Positions 29,534-38,200 of a stretch of 64,000 nucleotides of DNA are shown here, one piece after another. Under the pieces are notes generated by a model. It saw only the letters and a list, made by a program, of their open reading frames with translations. It ran no database searches and was not told where the DNA came from. The DNA is from Thermoanaerobaculia bacterium (GTDB lineage Bacteria; Acidobacteriota; Thermoanaerobaculia; UBA5066). Both the position numbers and the translations under genes were made by a program. Every line of letters begins with the position of its first letter. Position 1 is the stretch's first letter. The DNA lies in NCBI GenBank assembly GCA_022071945.1, contig JAJVIN010000001.1:124001-188000 (forward strand), read 5' to 3'.

Positions 29534-30061
29534 ATGACCGTCGAACCGGTGACCCTGCGCTACGAGATGGTGAATGTGCGACCGGGTTATCTGATGATCG
29601 AGCAGGAAGAGCACACGCTGGTCCGCCGCTCCTACTTCGCGTCGGACCGCGTTCCGCCCTGGGAGGAGTACCGCGAGGGCAATGCGTTCTGGAGGCCGCA
29701 GGGAGCGGCTCAGACATTCCAGTTCGACGTCCGCGACACTGTCACGGGCGAGGTGGTGCCGTTCGGCGAGCTGGCCGGCCTTCTCTACTACGCATGCTGC
29801 TCCAGGGACAGCACCGTCTACCGGATCGGTGATCTGGCCCACGACCAGCGAATCTCGCTCTATGTCGCGATCTCCACCGAGGATGAGGAGGGGCCGGTTC
29901 TCATGCCCGCGGAAAAGGTCCGGGTCCTCAACGCCCTCTTCAACGAACGGCTGAAGAGCCCCGGGAAGAAGGTCCTGATCCTGCCCGACCTCTTCGGTTT
30001 GCACACACAGATCACCTACCAACAGATCGCCATCGACTTCGGCCTCACGTCCATGGAATGA
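29534..30061 (+). CDS. uncharacterised protein leading the redox cluster
   Basis: A 175-residue soluble protein I do not recognise. The start ATG at 29534 follows AGGAG with seven bases spacing; the open frame further upstream has no support. It is mixed alpha/beta, with no signal peptide or TM helix, two adjacent cysteines (YYACCSRDS) and the segments YLMIEQEEHTLVRRSYF and LILPDLFGLHTQITY. It ends ten bases before the first DRTGG-like gene and so is probably co-transcribed. A regulatory or structural role is inference from position only. Confidence 0.65.
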   Translation: MTVEPVTLRYEMVNVRPGYLMIEQEEHTLVRRSYFASDRVPPWEEYREGNAFWRPQGAAQTFQFDVRDTVTGEVVPFGELAGLLYYACCSRDSTVYRIGDLAHDQRISLYVAISTEDEEGPVLMPAEKVRVLNALFNERLKSPGKKVLILPDLFGLHTQITYQQIAIDFGLTSME

Positions 30062-30071
30062 GGAGCGCAAG

Positions 30072-30401
30072 ATGAAGGTTCAGGAACTCGCCGAGCGGCT
30101 CGAGCTTGTGGCCGCGACCAAACTCTTCGATCGGGACGTGACAGGGGTCTACATCTCGGACATGGTCAGCGACGTGATCGCCAACGCCAAGGCGGGCGAT
30201 CTTCTCGTGACTGCCCAGGCGCACGCGAACGTGATCGCCGCCGCCAACCTGGTGGACACCTGCGCGATCGTCATCACACAGGGCAAGCCCCTGGGCGAGG
30301 ACGTCGTCAAGATGGCCGAGAAGGCCGAAATATCCGTCTTCACGACGGCTCTGAACCGCTGGCAGGTGGCGACGAAACTGTACGAGGCCGGGGTTCGTTA
30401 G
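30072..30401 (+). CDS. DRTGG-like domain protein 1
   Basis: A 109-residue protein resembling stand-alone DRTGG domains. It shows the VTGVYISDMVSDVIANAK helix-turn, GDLLVTAQAHANVIAAAN and a terminal VFTTALNRWQVATKLYEAG. The eponymous motif reads DRDVTG. DRTGG domains accompany CBS domains and phosphotransacetylase, and small versions occur in bifurcating-hydrogenase operons. Ligand binding is suspected but unproven. GAG/GAGG lies before the ATG. Confidence 0.75.
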   Translation: MKVQELAERLELVAATKLFDRDVTGVYISDMVSDVIANAKAGDLLVTAQAHANVIAAANLVDTCAIVITQGKPLGEDVVKMAEKAEISVFTTALNRWQVATKLYEAGVR

Positions 30402-30432
30402 GCGGCTGCCCGGGGCGGCCGCGAGGTGAGGA

Positions 30433-30786
30433 ATGCTTCTCGCGGAGATCGTCTCGCTCCTTGGCTGCACGGAGCTTCTGGACCTCGAAGGGGCTGGCAA
30501 CCGTGAAATCACCGGCTGCTTCGCCGCTGACCTGATGAGCGAGGTCCTGGCTTTTTGCGGCCACGGTCCACTCCTCGTCACCGGGTTGACGAACGTGCAG
30601 TCGCTTCACACGGCGGAAATCGTGGACGTCAAGGCGATTCTCTACGTGAACGGAAAGTGCCCAGACGTCCAAGTCCTTGCCCTGGCAAGGGCCCGGGAGC
30701 TCCCTCTCCTGTCCACCACGATGACCATGTACGAGGCCTGCGGACGTCTCCACCGGGGCGGCTTGCCGGCCTCCACGAAGGTCTGA
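30433..30786 (+). CDS. DRTGG-like domain protein 2
   Basis: A 117-residue paralogue of the preceding protein. It shares the layout ITGCFAADLMSEVLAF, GPLLVTGLTNVQSLHTAEIVD and TTMTMYEACGRLHRGG, while the sequence is well diverged, so the duplication is old. It has three cysteines not matched in the first copy. Two divergent DRTGG-like proteins side by side suggest a heteromeric sensor. GAGGTGAGG lies just upstream of the ATG. Confidence 0.72.
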   Translation: MLLAEIVSLLGCTELLDLEGAGNREITGCFAADLMSEVLAFCGHGPLLVTGLTNVQSLHTAEIVDVKAILYVNGKCPDVQVLALARARELPLLSTTMTMYEACGRLHRGGLPASTKV

Positions 30787-30797
30787 CGAGGTCCGCG

Positions 30798-31226
30798 TTG
30801 AAAGAACCGCTCTATGCCGAGTCCTTCAAGATCAGGGGTGGCGACTTCGAACACGGCGGAGAAGTCGCCACGCGGATCAAGTCGATCTGCAAGGAGCTCG
30901 GGATACGGCCCGACCTCATCCGCAGACTCTCGATCGCGAACTTCGAGGCGGAGATGAACGTCATCATGTATGCCGACGAGGCGGACCTCTGCTTTCAGGT
31001 CTCGACCGAGGACGTGCGGGTCGTGGTGGCGGACCGCGGTCAGGGAATCTCGGACATCGAGCTCGCCATGACACCCGGATGGTCCACCGCCACCGCGGAG
31101 ATGCGCGCGCGGGGCTTCGGGGCGGGCCTGGGTCTGCCGAACATCAGGAACAGCGTGGACGAGTTCCGGGTCGATTCCAGGCCCGGAGCTGGAACCACCC
31201 TCACCTATGTCGTCCGCATCGCATGA
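30798..31226 (+). CDS. HATPase (anti-sigma/RsbW-like) domain protein
   Basis: A 142-residue GHKL ATPase without a phosphoacceptor domain. The N-box-like IANFEAEMNVIMYA, the G1 box VVVADRGQGISDIELAM and the G2 region GFGAGLGLPNIRNSVDEF are present. The form matches RsbW/SpoIIAB-like kinases, and HATPase-only genes also occur in bifurcating-hydrogenase operons. The start is TTG 30798 with GAGGT six bases upstream; nothing before it is homologous. It overlaps the next gene by 20 bases. Confidence 0.78.
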   Translation: MKEPLYAESFKIRGGDFEHGGEVATRIKSICKELGIRPDLIRRLSIANFEAEMNVIMYADEADLCFQVSTEDVRVVVADRGQGISDIELAMTPGWSTATAEMRARGFGAGLGLPNIRNSVDEFRVDSRPGAGTTLTYVVRIA

Positions 31227-32565
31227 CGTGCCCCTGGGCGACGCGCCAACTACGGTTGGCGCGCCCCTGACGAGACGTTCGATCGTCTTCGAGCCCCGGC
31301 GCTGCGTGGGATGTGTCGCGTGTTGCAAGGCGTGCCCGAGCGGAGCCATCCGCGTCCGCGGCGGCTGCGCCGTGGCCGACTCGGAGCTCTGCATCGACTG
31401 CGGTGAGTGCATCCGCTGGTGCCGGCACGGAGCCGTGCGCGCCGCCACGGCCAAACCCGCGGACCTGAAGCGGTTCAAGTACACGGTGGCGCTGCCCGCG
31501 CTGACGCTCTACTCCCAGTTCGGCAAGGACGTCGAACCCGGTCAGGTGCTGCGGGCCCTGAAGAGCCTCGGGTTCGATGAGGTCTACGACCTTTCGGCCA
31601 TGTGCGACATGCACGCGAGCGCGACGGACGCCTACCTTTCCGAGTGCCGCGGTCCCTGGCCGAAGATCTCGGTGACCTGTCCCGCCGTCATCCACCTCAT
31701 CCTCCTGCGCTATCCCGACATGATCGAGAACCTCCTGCCGATCGAGCCGGCCCGGGAGCTCGCCGCCAAGCTCCTGCGCCGGCGTCTCGCCGAGGAGAGA
31801 GGTCTCGATCCCACGGACATTGGACTGTTCTTCATCACCCCCTGCAGCGCCATCCTGCACTCCATCCACTCCCCCGTGGGCCTGGAATCCTCTTACCTCG
31901 ATGGTGCCTTCTCCATCGCCGAGTTCTACGGACCGCTGCTGCGGGCCATCAAGGCCCTCGGGCCCGTCGAGAACCCGCCTCCGATCAGCGCGCGCGGGCT
32001 CCTCTGGGCGATGGCGGGCGGGGAGATCGCCGGGCTGCGCGACGCCAACACGATCACGGTCGCGGGTGCCCGCGACGTGCTTCGGGTCTTCGACCACATC
32101 GAGGAAGGCAAGCTCCAGGCCGTCGACTTCATCGAGGCCTACATCTGCCCCGATGGATGCATCAGCGGTCCCCTGACCGTGGAGGGCCGCTACGCGGCTC
32201 GCCGGACCATCCAGCGGATCGTGCGACGTCACGGCCAGAGGGTCGGCGAGGGAAGCGTCATTCCCGAGGAAAAAGTGCGCGCCCTCCTCAGGGAGCACTT
32301 CTTCGACCTCGAGGAGCACTTGCAGGCCCGTCCGCTCCGTCCCCTGGGCCGCAATCTGAGGGAGGCCGTGGAGCGGAGGCGGGAGGTGCAGCGGCTCCTG
32401 TCGCGTTTGCCCGGCAAGGACTGCGCCGCCTGCGGAGCTCCCACCTGTGCCGCCCTTGCCGAAGACGTGGTAAGGGGAGAAGCCTCACTCAGCGATTGTG
32501 TGTTCGTTCGCATCGAAGGGTTGCTGGAGGCGGCCGCCTCCACGAAGGGACCTGGCCATGAGTAA
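31207..32565 (+). CDS. [FeFe]-hydrogenase-like Fe-S protein, non-catalytic type
   Basis: A 452-residue cytosolic iron-sulfur protein. Two 4Fe-4S motifs (CVGCVACCKACPSG, CIDCGECIRWC) precede a domain resembling the hydrogenase large-subunit C-terminal region. Four cysteines matching the H-cluster cubane ligands are present: C158 (VTCP), C213 (TPCSA), C314 and C318 (CPDGC). The proton-relay Cys of TSCCP is Thr, the Lys/Glu of MPCxxKxxE are missing, and the GGG after the last Cys is SGP. A C-terminal 4Fe-4S module (CAACGAPTC) completes it. This matches HfsB/sensory-type relatives, so a redox-sensing or electron-transfer role is likely, not H2 turnover. Confidence 0.8.
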   Translation: MSSASHDVPLGDAPTTVGAPLTRRSIVFEPRRCVGCVACCKACPSGAIRVRGGCAVADSELCIDCGECIRWCRHGAVRAATAKPADLKRFKYTVALPALTLYSQFGKDVEPGQVLRALKSLGFDEVYDLSAMCDMHASATDAYLSECRGPWPKISVTCPAVIHLILLRYPDMIENLLPIEPARELAAKLLRRRLAEERGLDPTDIGLFFITPCSAILHSIHSPVGLESSYLDGAFSIAEFYGPLLRAIKALGPVENPPPISARGLLWAMAGGEIAGLRDANTITVAGARDVLRVFDHIEEGKLQAVDFIEAYICPDGCISGPLTVEGRYAARRTIQRIVRRHGQRVGEGSVIPEEKVRALLREHFFDLEEHLQARPLRPLGRNLREAVERRREVQRLLSRLPGKDCAACGAPTCAALAEDVVRGEASLSDCVFVRIEGLLEAAASTKGPGHE

Positions 32566-32980
32566 GGAGATGCTCGTCCTTTCGCTGAGTTGCCCGCAGT
32601 GTCACGCCAGGCTCACCGAGGGCACACGGGTGCGCCTCGCGGGTCACGCCGGCCGGACAAACCAGCAAGGAGAGGTTTTGCTCAGCGCCGTCTTCGGCGG
32701 CGGGCGCGGGGACGAGGCGGACCTCGTTCTCGAAACGGATCTCACCCTCGAGAAGGGTGACGCCATCGACTTCTGCTGTCCCCGGTGCGAGGCGAGCCTG
32801 ATGCTCCCCGTGACCTGCAAGGTCTGTGGGGCCGCGCTGGCTTCCCTCGACATCGCCGGGGGCGGTTCCGTCGAGTTCTGCTCCCGGCGCGGCTGCAAGG
32901 CCCAGGCTCTCGGGGGCGCGGGCAACATAGACGAGATGATCAGCCTCGTGAATCGCATGTTCGACACGCCCTACGACTAG
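32558..32980 (+). CDS. zinc-ribbon-like small protein of the redox cluster
   Basis: A 140-residue soluble protein with paired Cys knuckles: SLSCPQCHARL at the start, then FCCPRCEASL, CKVCGAAL and CSRRGCKAQ. These could build one or two zinc ribbons. A Gly-rich acidic stretch (FGGGRGDEADLVLETDLTLEKGD split over the middle) separates the first pair from the rest. I do not recognise the family. It overlaps the end of the preceding gene and lies directly before the NuoE-like gene. Confidence 0.68.
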   Translation: MSKEMLVLSLSCPQCHARLTEGTRVRLAGHAGRTNQQGEVLLSAVFGGGRGDEADLVLETDLTLEKGDAIDFCCPRCEASLMLPVTCKVCGAALASLDIAGGGSVEFCSRRGCKAQALGGAGNIDEMISLVNRMFDTPYD

Positions 32981-33025
32981 GGCGGCCGCGCCCCCCGGCG
33001 CGGATGATTCGAAGGAGTCCGCTCG

Positions 33026-33493
33026 ATGGAAGCGACCCGGCCGTTCGACTTCGCGAACCTCCACTTCAAAGGTGAGGGCGGCACCCTGATCCCTCTCTTG
33101 CAGAAGGTCCAGACCGAAGAGGGCTACATCTCGAAAGAGCGGATCGAGGAGATCCACAGGAAGACCGGGGTCCCGCTCTCTCACATCTTCGGCGTGGCAA
33201 CCTTCTACGCGCAGTTCCGTCTGCGTCCGGTCGGAAGGAACATCATCAAGGTCTGCCACGGAACCGCCTGTCACGTGGCCGGGGCCAACGCGATTTCCGC
33301 CTCCTTGAAGGACATCCTCCAGATCGGCGACGGAGAAACCACCCCGGACCGCGCCTTCACCGTCGAGACGGTCTCCTGCCTCGGCTGCTGCAGTCTCGCT
33401 CCCGTGATCATGGTCAACAAGGACACCCACGGGAACCTCGCGCCCGCGGACCTGAGAAAGGCGCTCGCGCCCTACCGGAGCGGAAAGGCCTGA
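33026..33493 (+). CDS. NuoE/HydC-like 2Fe-2S thioredoxin-fold subunit
   Basis: A 155-residue subunit homologous to NuoE, HydC and HndA. The N-terminal helical part (LIPLLQKVQTEEGYIS, GVPLSHIFGVATFYAQF) precedes the thioredoxin-like 2Fe-2S domain. That domain has ligands CHGTAC and CLGCC. In diaphorase modules it sits beside the FMN subunit and passes electrons onwards. GGAG lies ten bases before the ATG. It is followed after 3 bases by the NuoF-like gene. Confidence 0.92.
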   Translation: MEATRPFDFANLHFKGEGGTLIPLLQKVQTEEGYISKERIEEIHRKTGVPLSHIFGVATFYAQFRLRPVGRNIIKVCHGTACHVAGANAISASLKDILQIGDGETTPDRAFTVETVSCLGCCSLAPVIMVNKDTHGNLAPADLRKALAPYRSGKA

Positions 33494-33496
33494 GGT

Positions 33497-35266
33497 GTGC
33501 TCGTGAAGATCCTGGTGGGACTCGGAACCTGTGGAATCGCGGCCGGTGCCGCGGCGACCTACGCCGCGGTCCTTTCGAGAACCGGACCGCTCGACGGCAG
33601 CTGCCGGGTGGAGAAGACGGGCTGCGCCGGCATGTGCTACCGGGAGCCGCTCGTCGAGGTCCGCGACGATGACGGGACCCGCTGGCAGTACGGCCAGATC
33701 ACGCCGGCGAGGGTCGACCGGCTCGTCTCCGAGCATGTCGTGAACGGCTCACCCGTCACGGACTGGCTCGTCTGGACGAGCGGAGGAAAGGGTCAGGAGC
33801 AGGCCTTCATCGACCGGCAGCACCGCATCGTGCTCGAGAACTGTGGCGTGATCGATCCCGAGAAGATCGAGGAGTACCTCGAGAAGGGTGGATATCAGGC
33901 GCTCGAGAAGGTCCTGGCTCGCAAGGATCCAGACGGCCTCATCGGCCAGATCATCGAGTCGGGCCTCCGAGGACGCGGCGGGGCCGGGTTCCTCACCGGA
34001 ATGAAATGGCGGTTCACGCGTCTGGCCCCGGGCAAACAGAAGTACGTGATCTGCAACGCCGACGAGGGCGACCCGGGGGCGTTCATGGATCGCTCGGTCC
34101 TCGAGAGCGACCCTCATGCCGTCCTGGAAGGGATGGCCATCGCGGGCCACGCGATCGGAGCAACGAAGGGCTACATCTATGTCCGCGCCGAGTACCCGCT
34201 CGCCGTGGAGCGGCTCACGATCGCCATCGCCCAGGCCGAGGCCCGCGGCCTTCTCGGAGACGGCATCCTCGGGACGGGGTTCGAGTTCCACGTGAGCCTC
34301 AAGGAAGGAGCCGGGGCCTTCGTGTGCGGAGAGGAGACGGCCCTCATCGCCTCGATCGAGGGCCGCCGCGGGATGCCCCGGGTGCGGCCCCCCTTCCCGG
34401 CGGTGAAGGGCCTCTGGGAGTCCCCCACCAACATCAACAACGTCGAGACCTTCGCGAACGTTCCCTGGATCGTGAGGAACGGGGCAGAGGCATTCAGCAG
34501 GCTCGGGACGGCGAAGAGCAAGGGGACGAAAGTCTTCGCCATGGCGGGCAAGATCAGGCGGGGCGGCCTCGTGGAGGTCCCGATGGGGATCTCCATTCGC
34601 GAGATCGTCCACGACGTCTGCGGGGGCATCAAGGAGAACCGCAAGTTCAAGGCGGTCCAGATGGGCGGTCCCTCTGGAGGGTGCATTCCGGCCGAGCTCG
34701 AGGACACGGTCATCGACTACGAGTCGATCAACAAGACCGGCGCCATCATGGGGTCGGGCGGGCTCGTCGTCGTCGACGAGACCACGTGCATGGTCGACAT
34801 GGCCCGCTTCTTCCTCGACTTCACACAGAGAGAGTCCTGCGGGAAATGCACCTTTTGCAGGATCGGCACGAGAAGAATGCTCGAGATCCTCTCCCGCATC
34901 ACCGCGGGCCAGGGAGTGGATGGAGACATCGAGAAGCTCGAGAGCCTGGCTCTCCTCGTCAAGAACAACTCGCTCTGTGGACTGGGACAGACGGCTCCCA
35001 ACCCCGTCCTGACAACCCTGAAGTACTTCCGGGCCGAGTACGAGGCGCACATCTCGAACCGGAAGTGTCCCGCCCATCAGTGCCAGGCCCTCCTCACCTA
35101 CACCATCAACGAGAAGTGCAACGGCTGCGGAGTCTGCGGGCGAGCCTGCTCCGCCAAGGCCATCACGGGCGAGAAACGCAAGCCTCACGTCATCGATCAC
35201 GAAAAGTGCATTCGCTGCGACGAGTGCTACAGGGCCTGCCGCTTCGACGCCATCACGAGGATGTGA
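33497..35266 (+). CDS. NuoF/HydB-like NADH-oxidising flavoprotein subunit
   Basis: A 589-residue HydB/HndC-type subunit. It has an N-terminal 2Fe-2S thioredoxin-like domain (Cys in GTCGIAAGA and GCAGMCYRE). The FMN/NAD core follows, with GRGGAGFLTGMKW, CNADEGDPGAFMDRS and FEFHVSLKEGAGAF. The cubane site is ESCGKCTFCRIGT. A C-terminal pair of 4Fe-4S motifs (CNGCGVCGRAC, CIRCDECYRAC) is absent from respiratory NuoF and typical of hydrogenase or formate dehydrogenase complexes that also use ferredoxin. GTG start at 33497. It would oxidise or reduce NAD(H). Confidence 0.93.
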   Translation: MLVKILVGLGTCGIAAGAAATYAAVLSRTGPLDGSCRVEKTGCAGMCYREPLVEVRDDDGTRWQYGQITPARVDRLVSEHVVNGSPVTDWLVWTSGGKGQEQAFIDRQHRIVLENCGVIDPEKIEEYLEKGGYQALEKVLARKDPDGLIGQIIESGLRGRGGAGFLTGMKWRFTRLAPGKQKYVICNADEGDPGAFMDRSVLESDPHAVLEGMAIAGHAIGATKGYIYVRAEYPLAVERLTIAIAQAEARGLLGDGILGTGFEFHVSLKEGAGAFVCGEETALIASIEGRRGMPRVRPPFPAVKGLWESPTNINNVETFANVPWIVRNGAEAFSRLGTAKSKGTKVFAMAGKIRRGGLVEVPMGISIREIVHDVCGGIKENRKFKAVQMGGPSGGCIPAELEDTVIDYESINKTGAIMGSGGLVVVDETTCMVDMARFFLDFTQRESCGKCTFCRIGTRRMLEILSRITAGQGVDGDIEKLESLALLVKNNSLCGLGQTAPNPVLTTLKYFRAEYEAHISNRKCPAHQCQALLTYTINEKCNGCGVCGRACSAKAITGEKRKPHVIDHEKCIRCDECYRACRFDAITRM

Positions 35267-35270
35267 GGCC

Positions 35271-38200
35271 ATGGAACTCGTCAAGCTCACAATCGACAGC
35301 AAGCGCGTGATCGCCGACAACCGGATGACCATCCTCGAGGTGGCCCGGGAAAACGGGATCACCACGATCCCCACGCTCTGCCACGACCCTCGCCTGGCGC
35401 CCTTCGCCGCCTGCTTCCTGTGTGTCGTCAAGGTTCAGGGCGCGCGCACCCTTCTCCCGGCCTGCTCGACGAGGGTGTCGGCCGGAATGGCCGTTCAGAC
35501 CGAGAACCCGGAGATCCGCCGCTCGAGAAAGGCCGCCCTCGAGTTGATGCTCTCCAACCACTACGCGGACTGCATCGGACCGTGCCAGCTGGCCTGCCCC
35601 GCGGGAGTGGACGTGCAGGGGTACATCGCGCTCGCCGCGCTCGACAAGCATCGCGATGCCATCGCCCTCATCAAGGAGCGGAATCCCCTGCCCGCGGTCT
35701 GCGGCCGGGTCTGCACGCGTCCCTGCGAGGTGAAAGGCTGCCGGCGAAATCTGCTCGATGAGGCCGTCGGAATCGACTACATCAAGCGCTACCTTTCCGA
35801 CCTCGATCTCGGCAGCCGGCAACAGTGGCGCCCCCAGCTTCCGCCTCCCAATGGCAAGAAGGCCGCCGTGGTGGGCGCGGGCCCCGCTGGACTGTCGTGT
35901 GCTTACTACCTCGCCCTGCGGGGCTACAAGGTCTCGATCCTGGAGGCCCAGCCCGAGGCGGGTGGAATGCTGCGCTACGGGATCCCGGAATACCGCCTGC
36001 CCAAGGACGTCCTCGACCTCGAGATCGATCAGATCCTCGATCTCGGCGTCGAACTCGCGACGAATGCGATGCTCGGACGTGACTTCACCATCACGAGCCT
36101 GAAACAGGGCGGACACGACGCGATCTTTCTCGGCATTGGGGCATGGGAGAGCTCGAAGATGCGCGTTGTGGACGAGGACACTCCGGGAGTGATCGCGGGG
36201 ATCGAGTTCCTCAGGCAGTTCGGCCTCAGACGAAGGATCGACCTCCACGGCAGAGTCTTCGTGGTGGGCGGTGGGAACACCGCCATCGACTGCGCCCGGA
36301 CGGCCCGCCGCCTCGGCGTGGCGGAAGTCCGCATCCTCTACCGGCGCACTCGCGCCGAGATGCCGGCCAACGAGATGGAGATCGTCGAGGCGGAGCACGA
36401 GGGCGTGAAGCTGGATTTCCTCGTCGCTCCGGTCCGCGTTGTTCGAGGAGAGGACGGGCGCGTGAACGGCATCGAGTGCATCCGGATGGAGCTCGGCGAG
36501 CCCGACCAGAGCGGGCGCCGCAGCCCGAAGCCCATCCGCGGGTCCGAGTTCCGTTTGGAGTGCGACTTCGTCCTGGCCGCCATCGGCCAGAACACACGGC
36601 TGCAAGAACTCGTGGATGGGCGCGTCCCGAACTTCCTGCCTCTCGGAGAGTCCCTCGGCCTCACACGCTGGCAGACCCTGCAGGTCAACGAGCGCACGTT
36701 CGAGACGACCGTGGATGGCGTCTTTGCGGGCGGCGATGTGGTCACGGGCGCCGCGACCGCCATCGAGGCCATCGCGGCGGGCCGCAAGGCGGCATACGCG
36801 ATCGACCGATACCTGATGACGGGCCGTGCCGAGGCCGAACCCGTGGAGGTCTACAGCCGCAAGGACACCCACCGCGCCGTGCGCTCCGAGGACCTTCCCC
36901 CGGGGTCCCCGGAAGGAAGGCGCCGGATGCCCGCTCTCCTTCCCGCCGACCGGATGCTGAGCTTCGCCGAGGTCGAGACGGGCTACGGCAGGGAGGACCT
37001 GAGGAAAGAGTCCGCTCGGTGCCTGGAGTGTGGGTGCAGCGCGTTCTTCACCTGCGACCTGCGGCGCTACGCGACGGAGTACGGAGCCGATGTCCAGGCC
37101 TTTCTCGGACGCGCGAACGAACACCCGGTCGACCGGCGGCACCCGCTCATCGTGCTCGATGCCAACAAGTGCGTGCTGTGCGGCCGCTGCGTGCGCCTGT
37201 GCAGCGAGCTTCTGGGAATTGCCGCGTTCGGCTTCGTTCACCGCGGCTTCGACACCATCGTGGCGCCCGCGCTCGATGGCTCCCTTCTCGAGACCGGCTG
37301 TGTCAGCTGCGGGCTCTGCATCGGCACCTGCCCCACGGGCGCCATCGCCGAGAAGCTGCCGCTCGCCAAGCCGGGACCCTGGAAAACCATCCGCGCCGAA
37401 TCGGTCTGTGACTCCTGCGGCGCGGGTTGCCGGCTCGGGTACGAGGTCTTCGGCACGACCCTGGTGCAGGTTTCACACGTCTCCAGCGACGCGCCCATCC
37501 TGGGCAATCATTGCAAGAAGGGACGCTTCGGCGCCCGGCACGTCCATTCGCCCGAGCGCCTCAAACGCCCCCTCGTCCGGCTCGGACGCGAGCTTCAGGA
37601 CGCGAGCCTTGACGAAGCCCTGCGCCACGCCGGCATGAGGCTCAGGGAGCTCGTTCGCCACACTCCGGGCGACCAGATCGCGGTGTTTCTCTCTCCCCGG
37701 CTCACCAACGAGGAGATCTACCTCGCCCAGAAGCTGGCCCGCCTGGCCCTGCACACGCCGAACGTCACATCCCTGGCCCGCACCGTGAACCGTGAGCTCG
37801 CCGCCCCGGAGGTCGTCTCCACCGCTTCCTACGCGGACGTCCGCGACGCCCAGGTGCTTCTCGTCGTCAACACGGCCCTCGACGAAGAGAGCTTTGCCGT
37901 GGACGTGGACTCCAAGCAGGCCATCCGCAAGGGAGCGCGCCTGATCTACGTCGGCCCCGAGGAGAACAGGACCTCCTCGGTTGCGGAACTCTGTCTGCGC
38001 TGCCGGCCTGGCGGGCAGGCCCACGCCATCCTCGGCATCCTGAAGAGCTACGCGGCGCTCTTGCCCGGCGCCCTGGACGACCATGCCTCACTGGCCGAGA
38101 TGCTCCGGGGCCTCACGCCGGAGCGCCTCGAGGAGCTTTCCGGCGTGGGGCGCGCGACCTTCGACGAGGCGGCCGGACTCCTGGCCAAGACCATCCTCAA

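Noticed and set aside
29281-29535. 84-residue reverse-strand gene before the redox cluster
   Set aside because: It has no ribosome-binding site or recognisable features, its composition is Arg/Gly/Ser-rich, and it opposes the next gene's start region.
31207-32565. Catalytic [FeFe] hydrogenase
   Set aside because: The proton-relay Cys and the L2 Lys/Glu are replaced; only the cubane ligands remain.
35253-37241. 662-residue reverse-strand open frame within the redox fusion gene
   Set aside because: It is antisense to clearly conserved FAD and Fe-S motifs; no family features.
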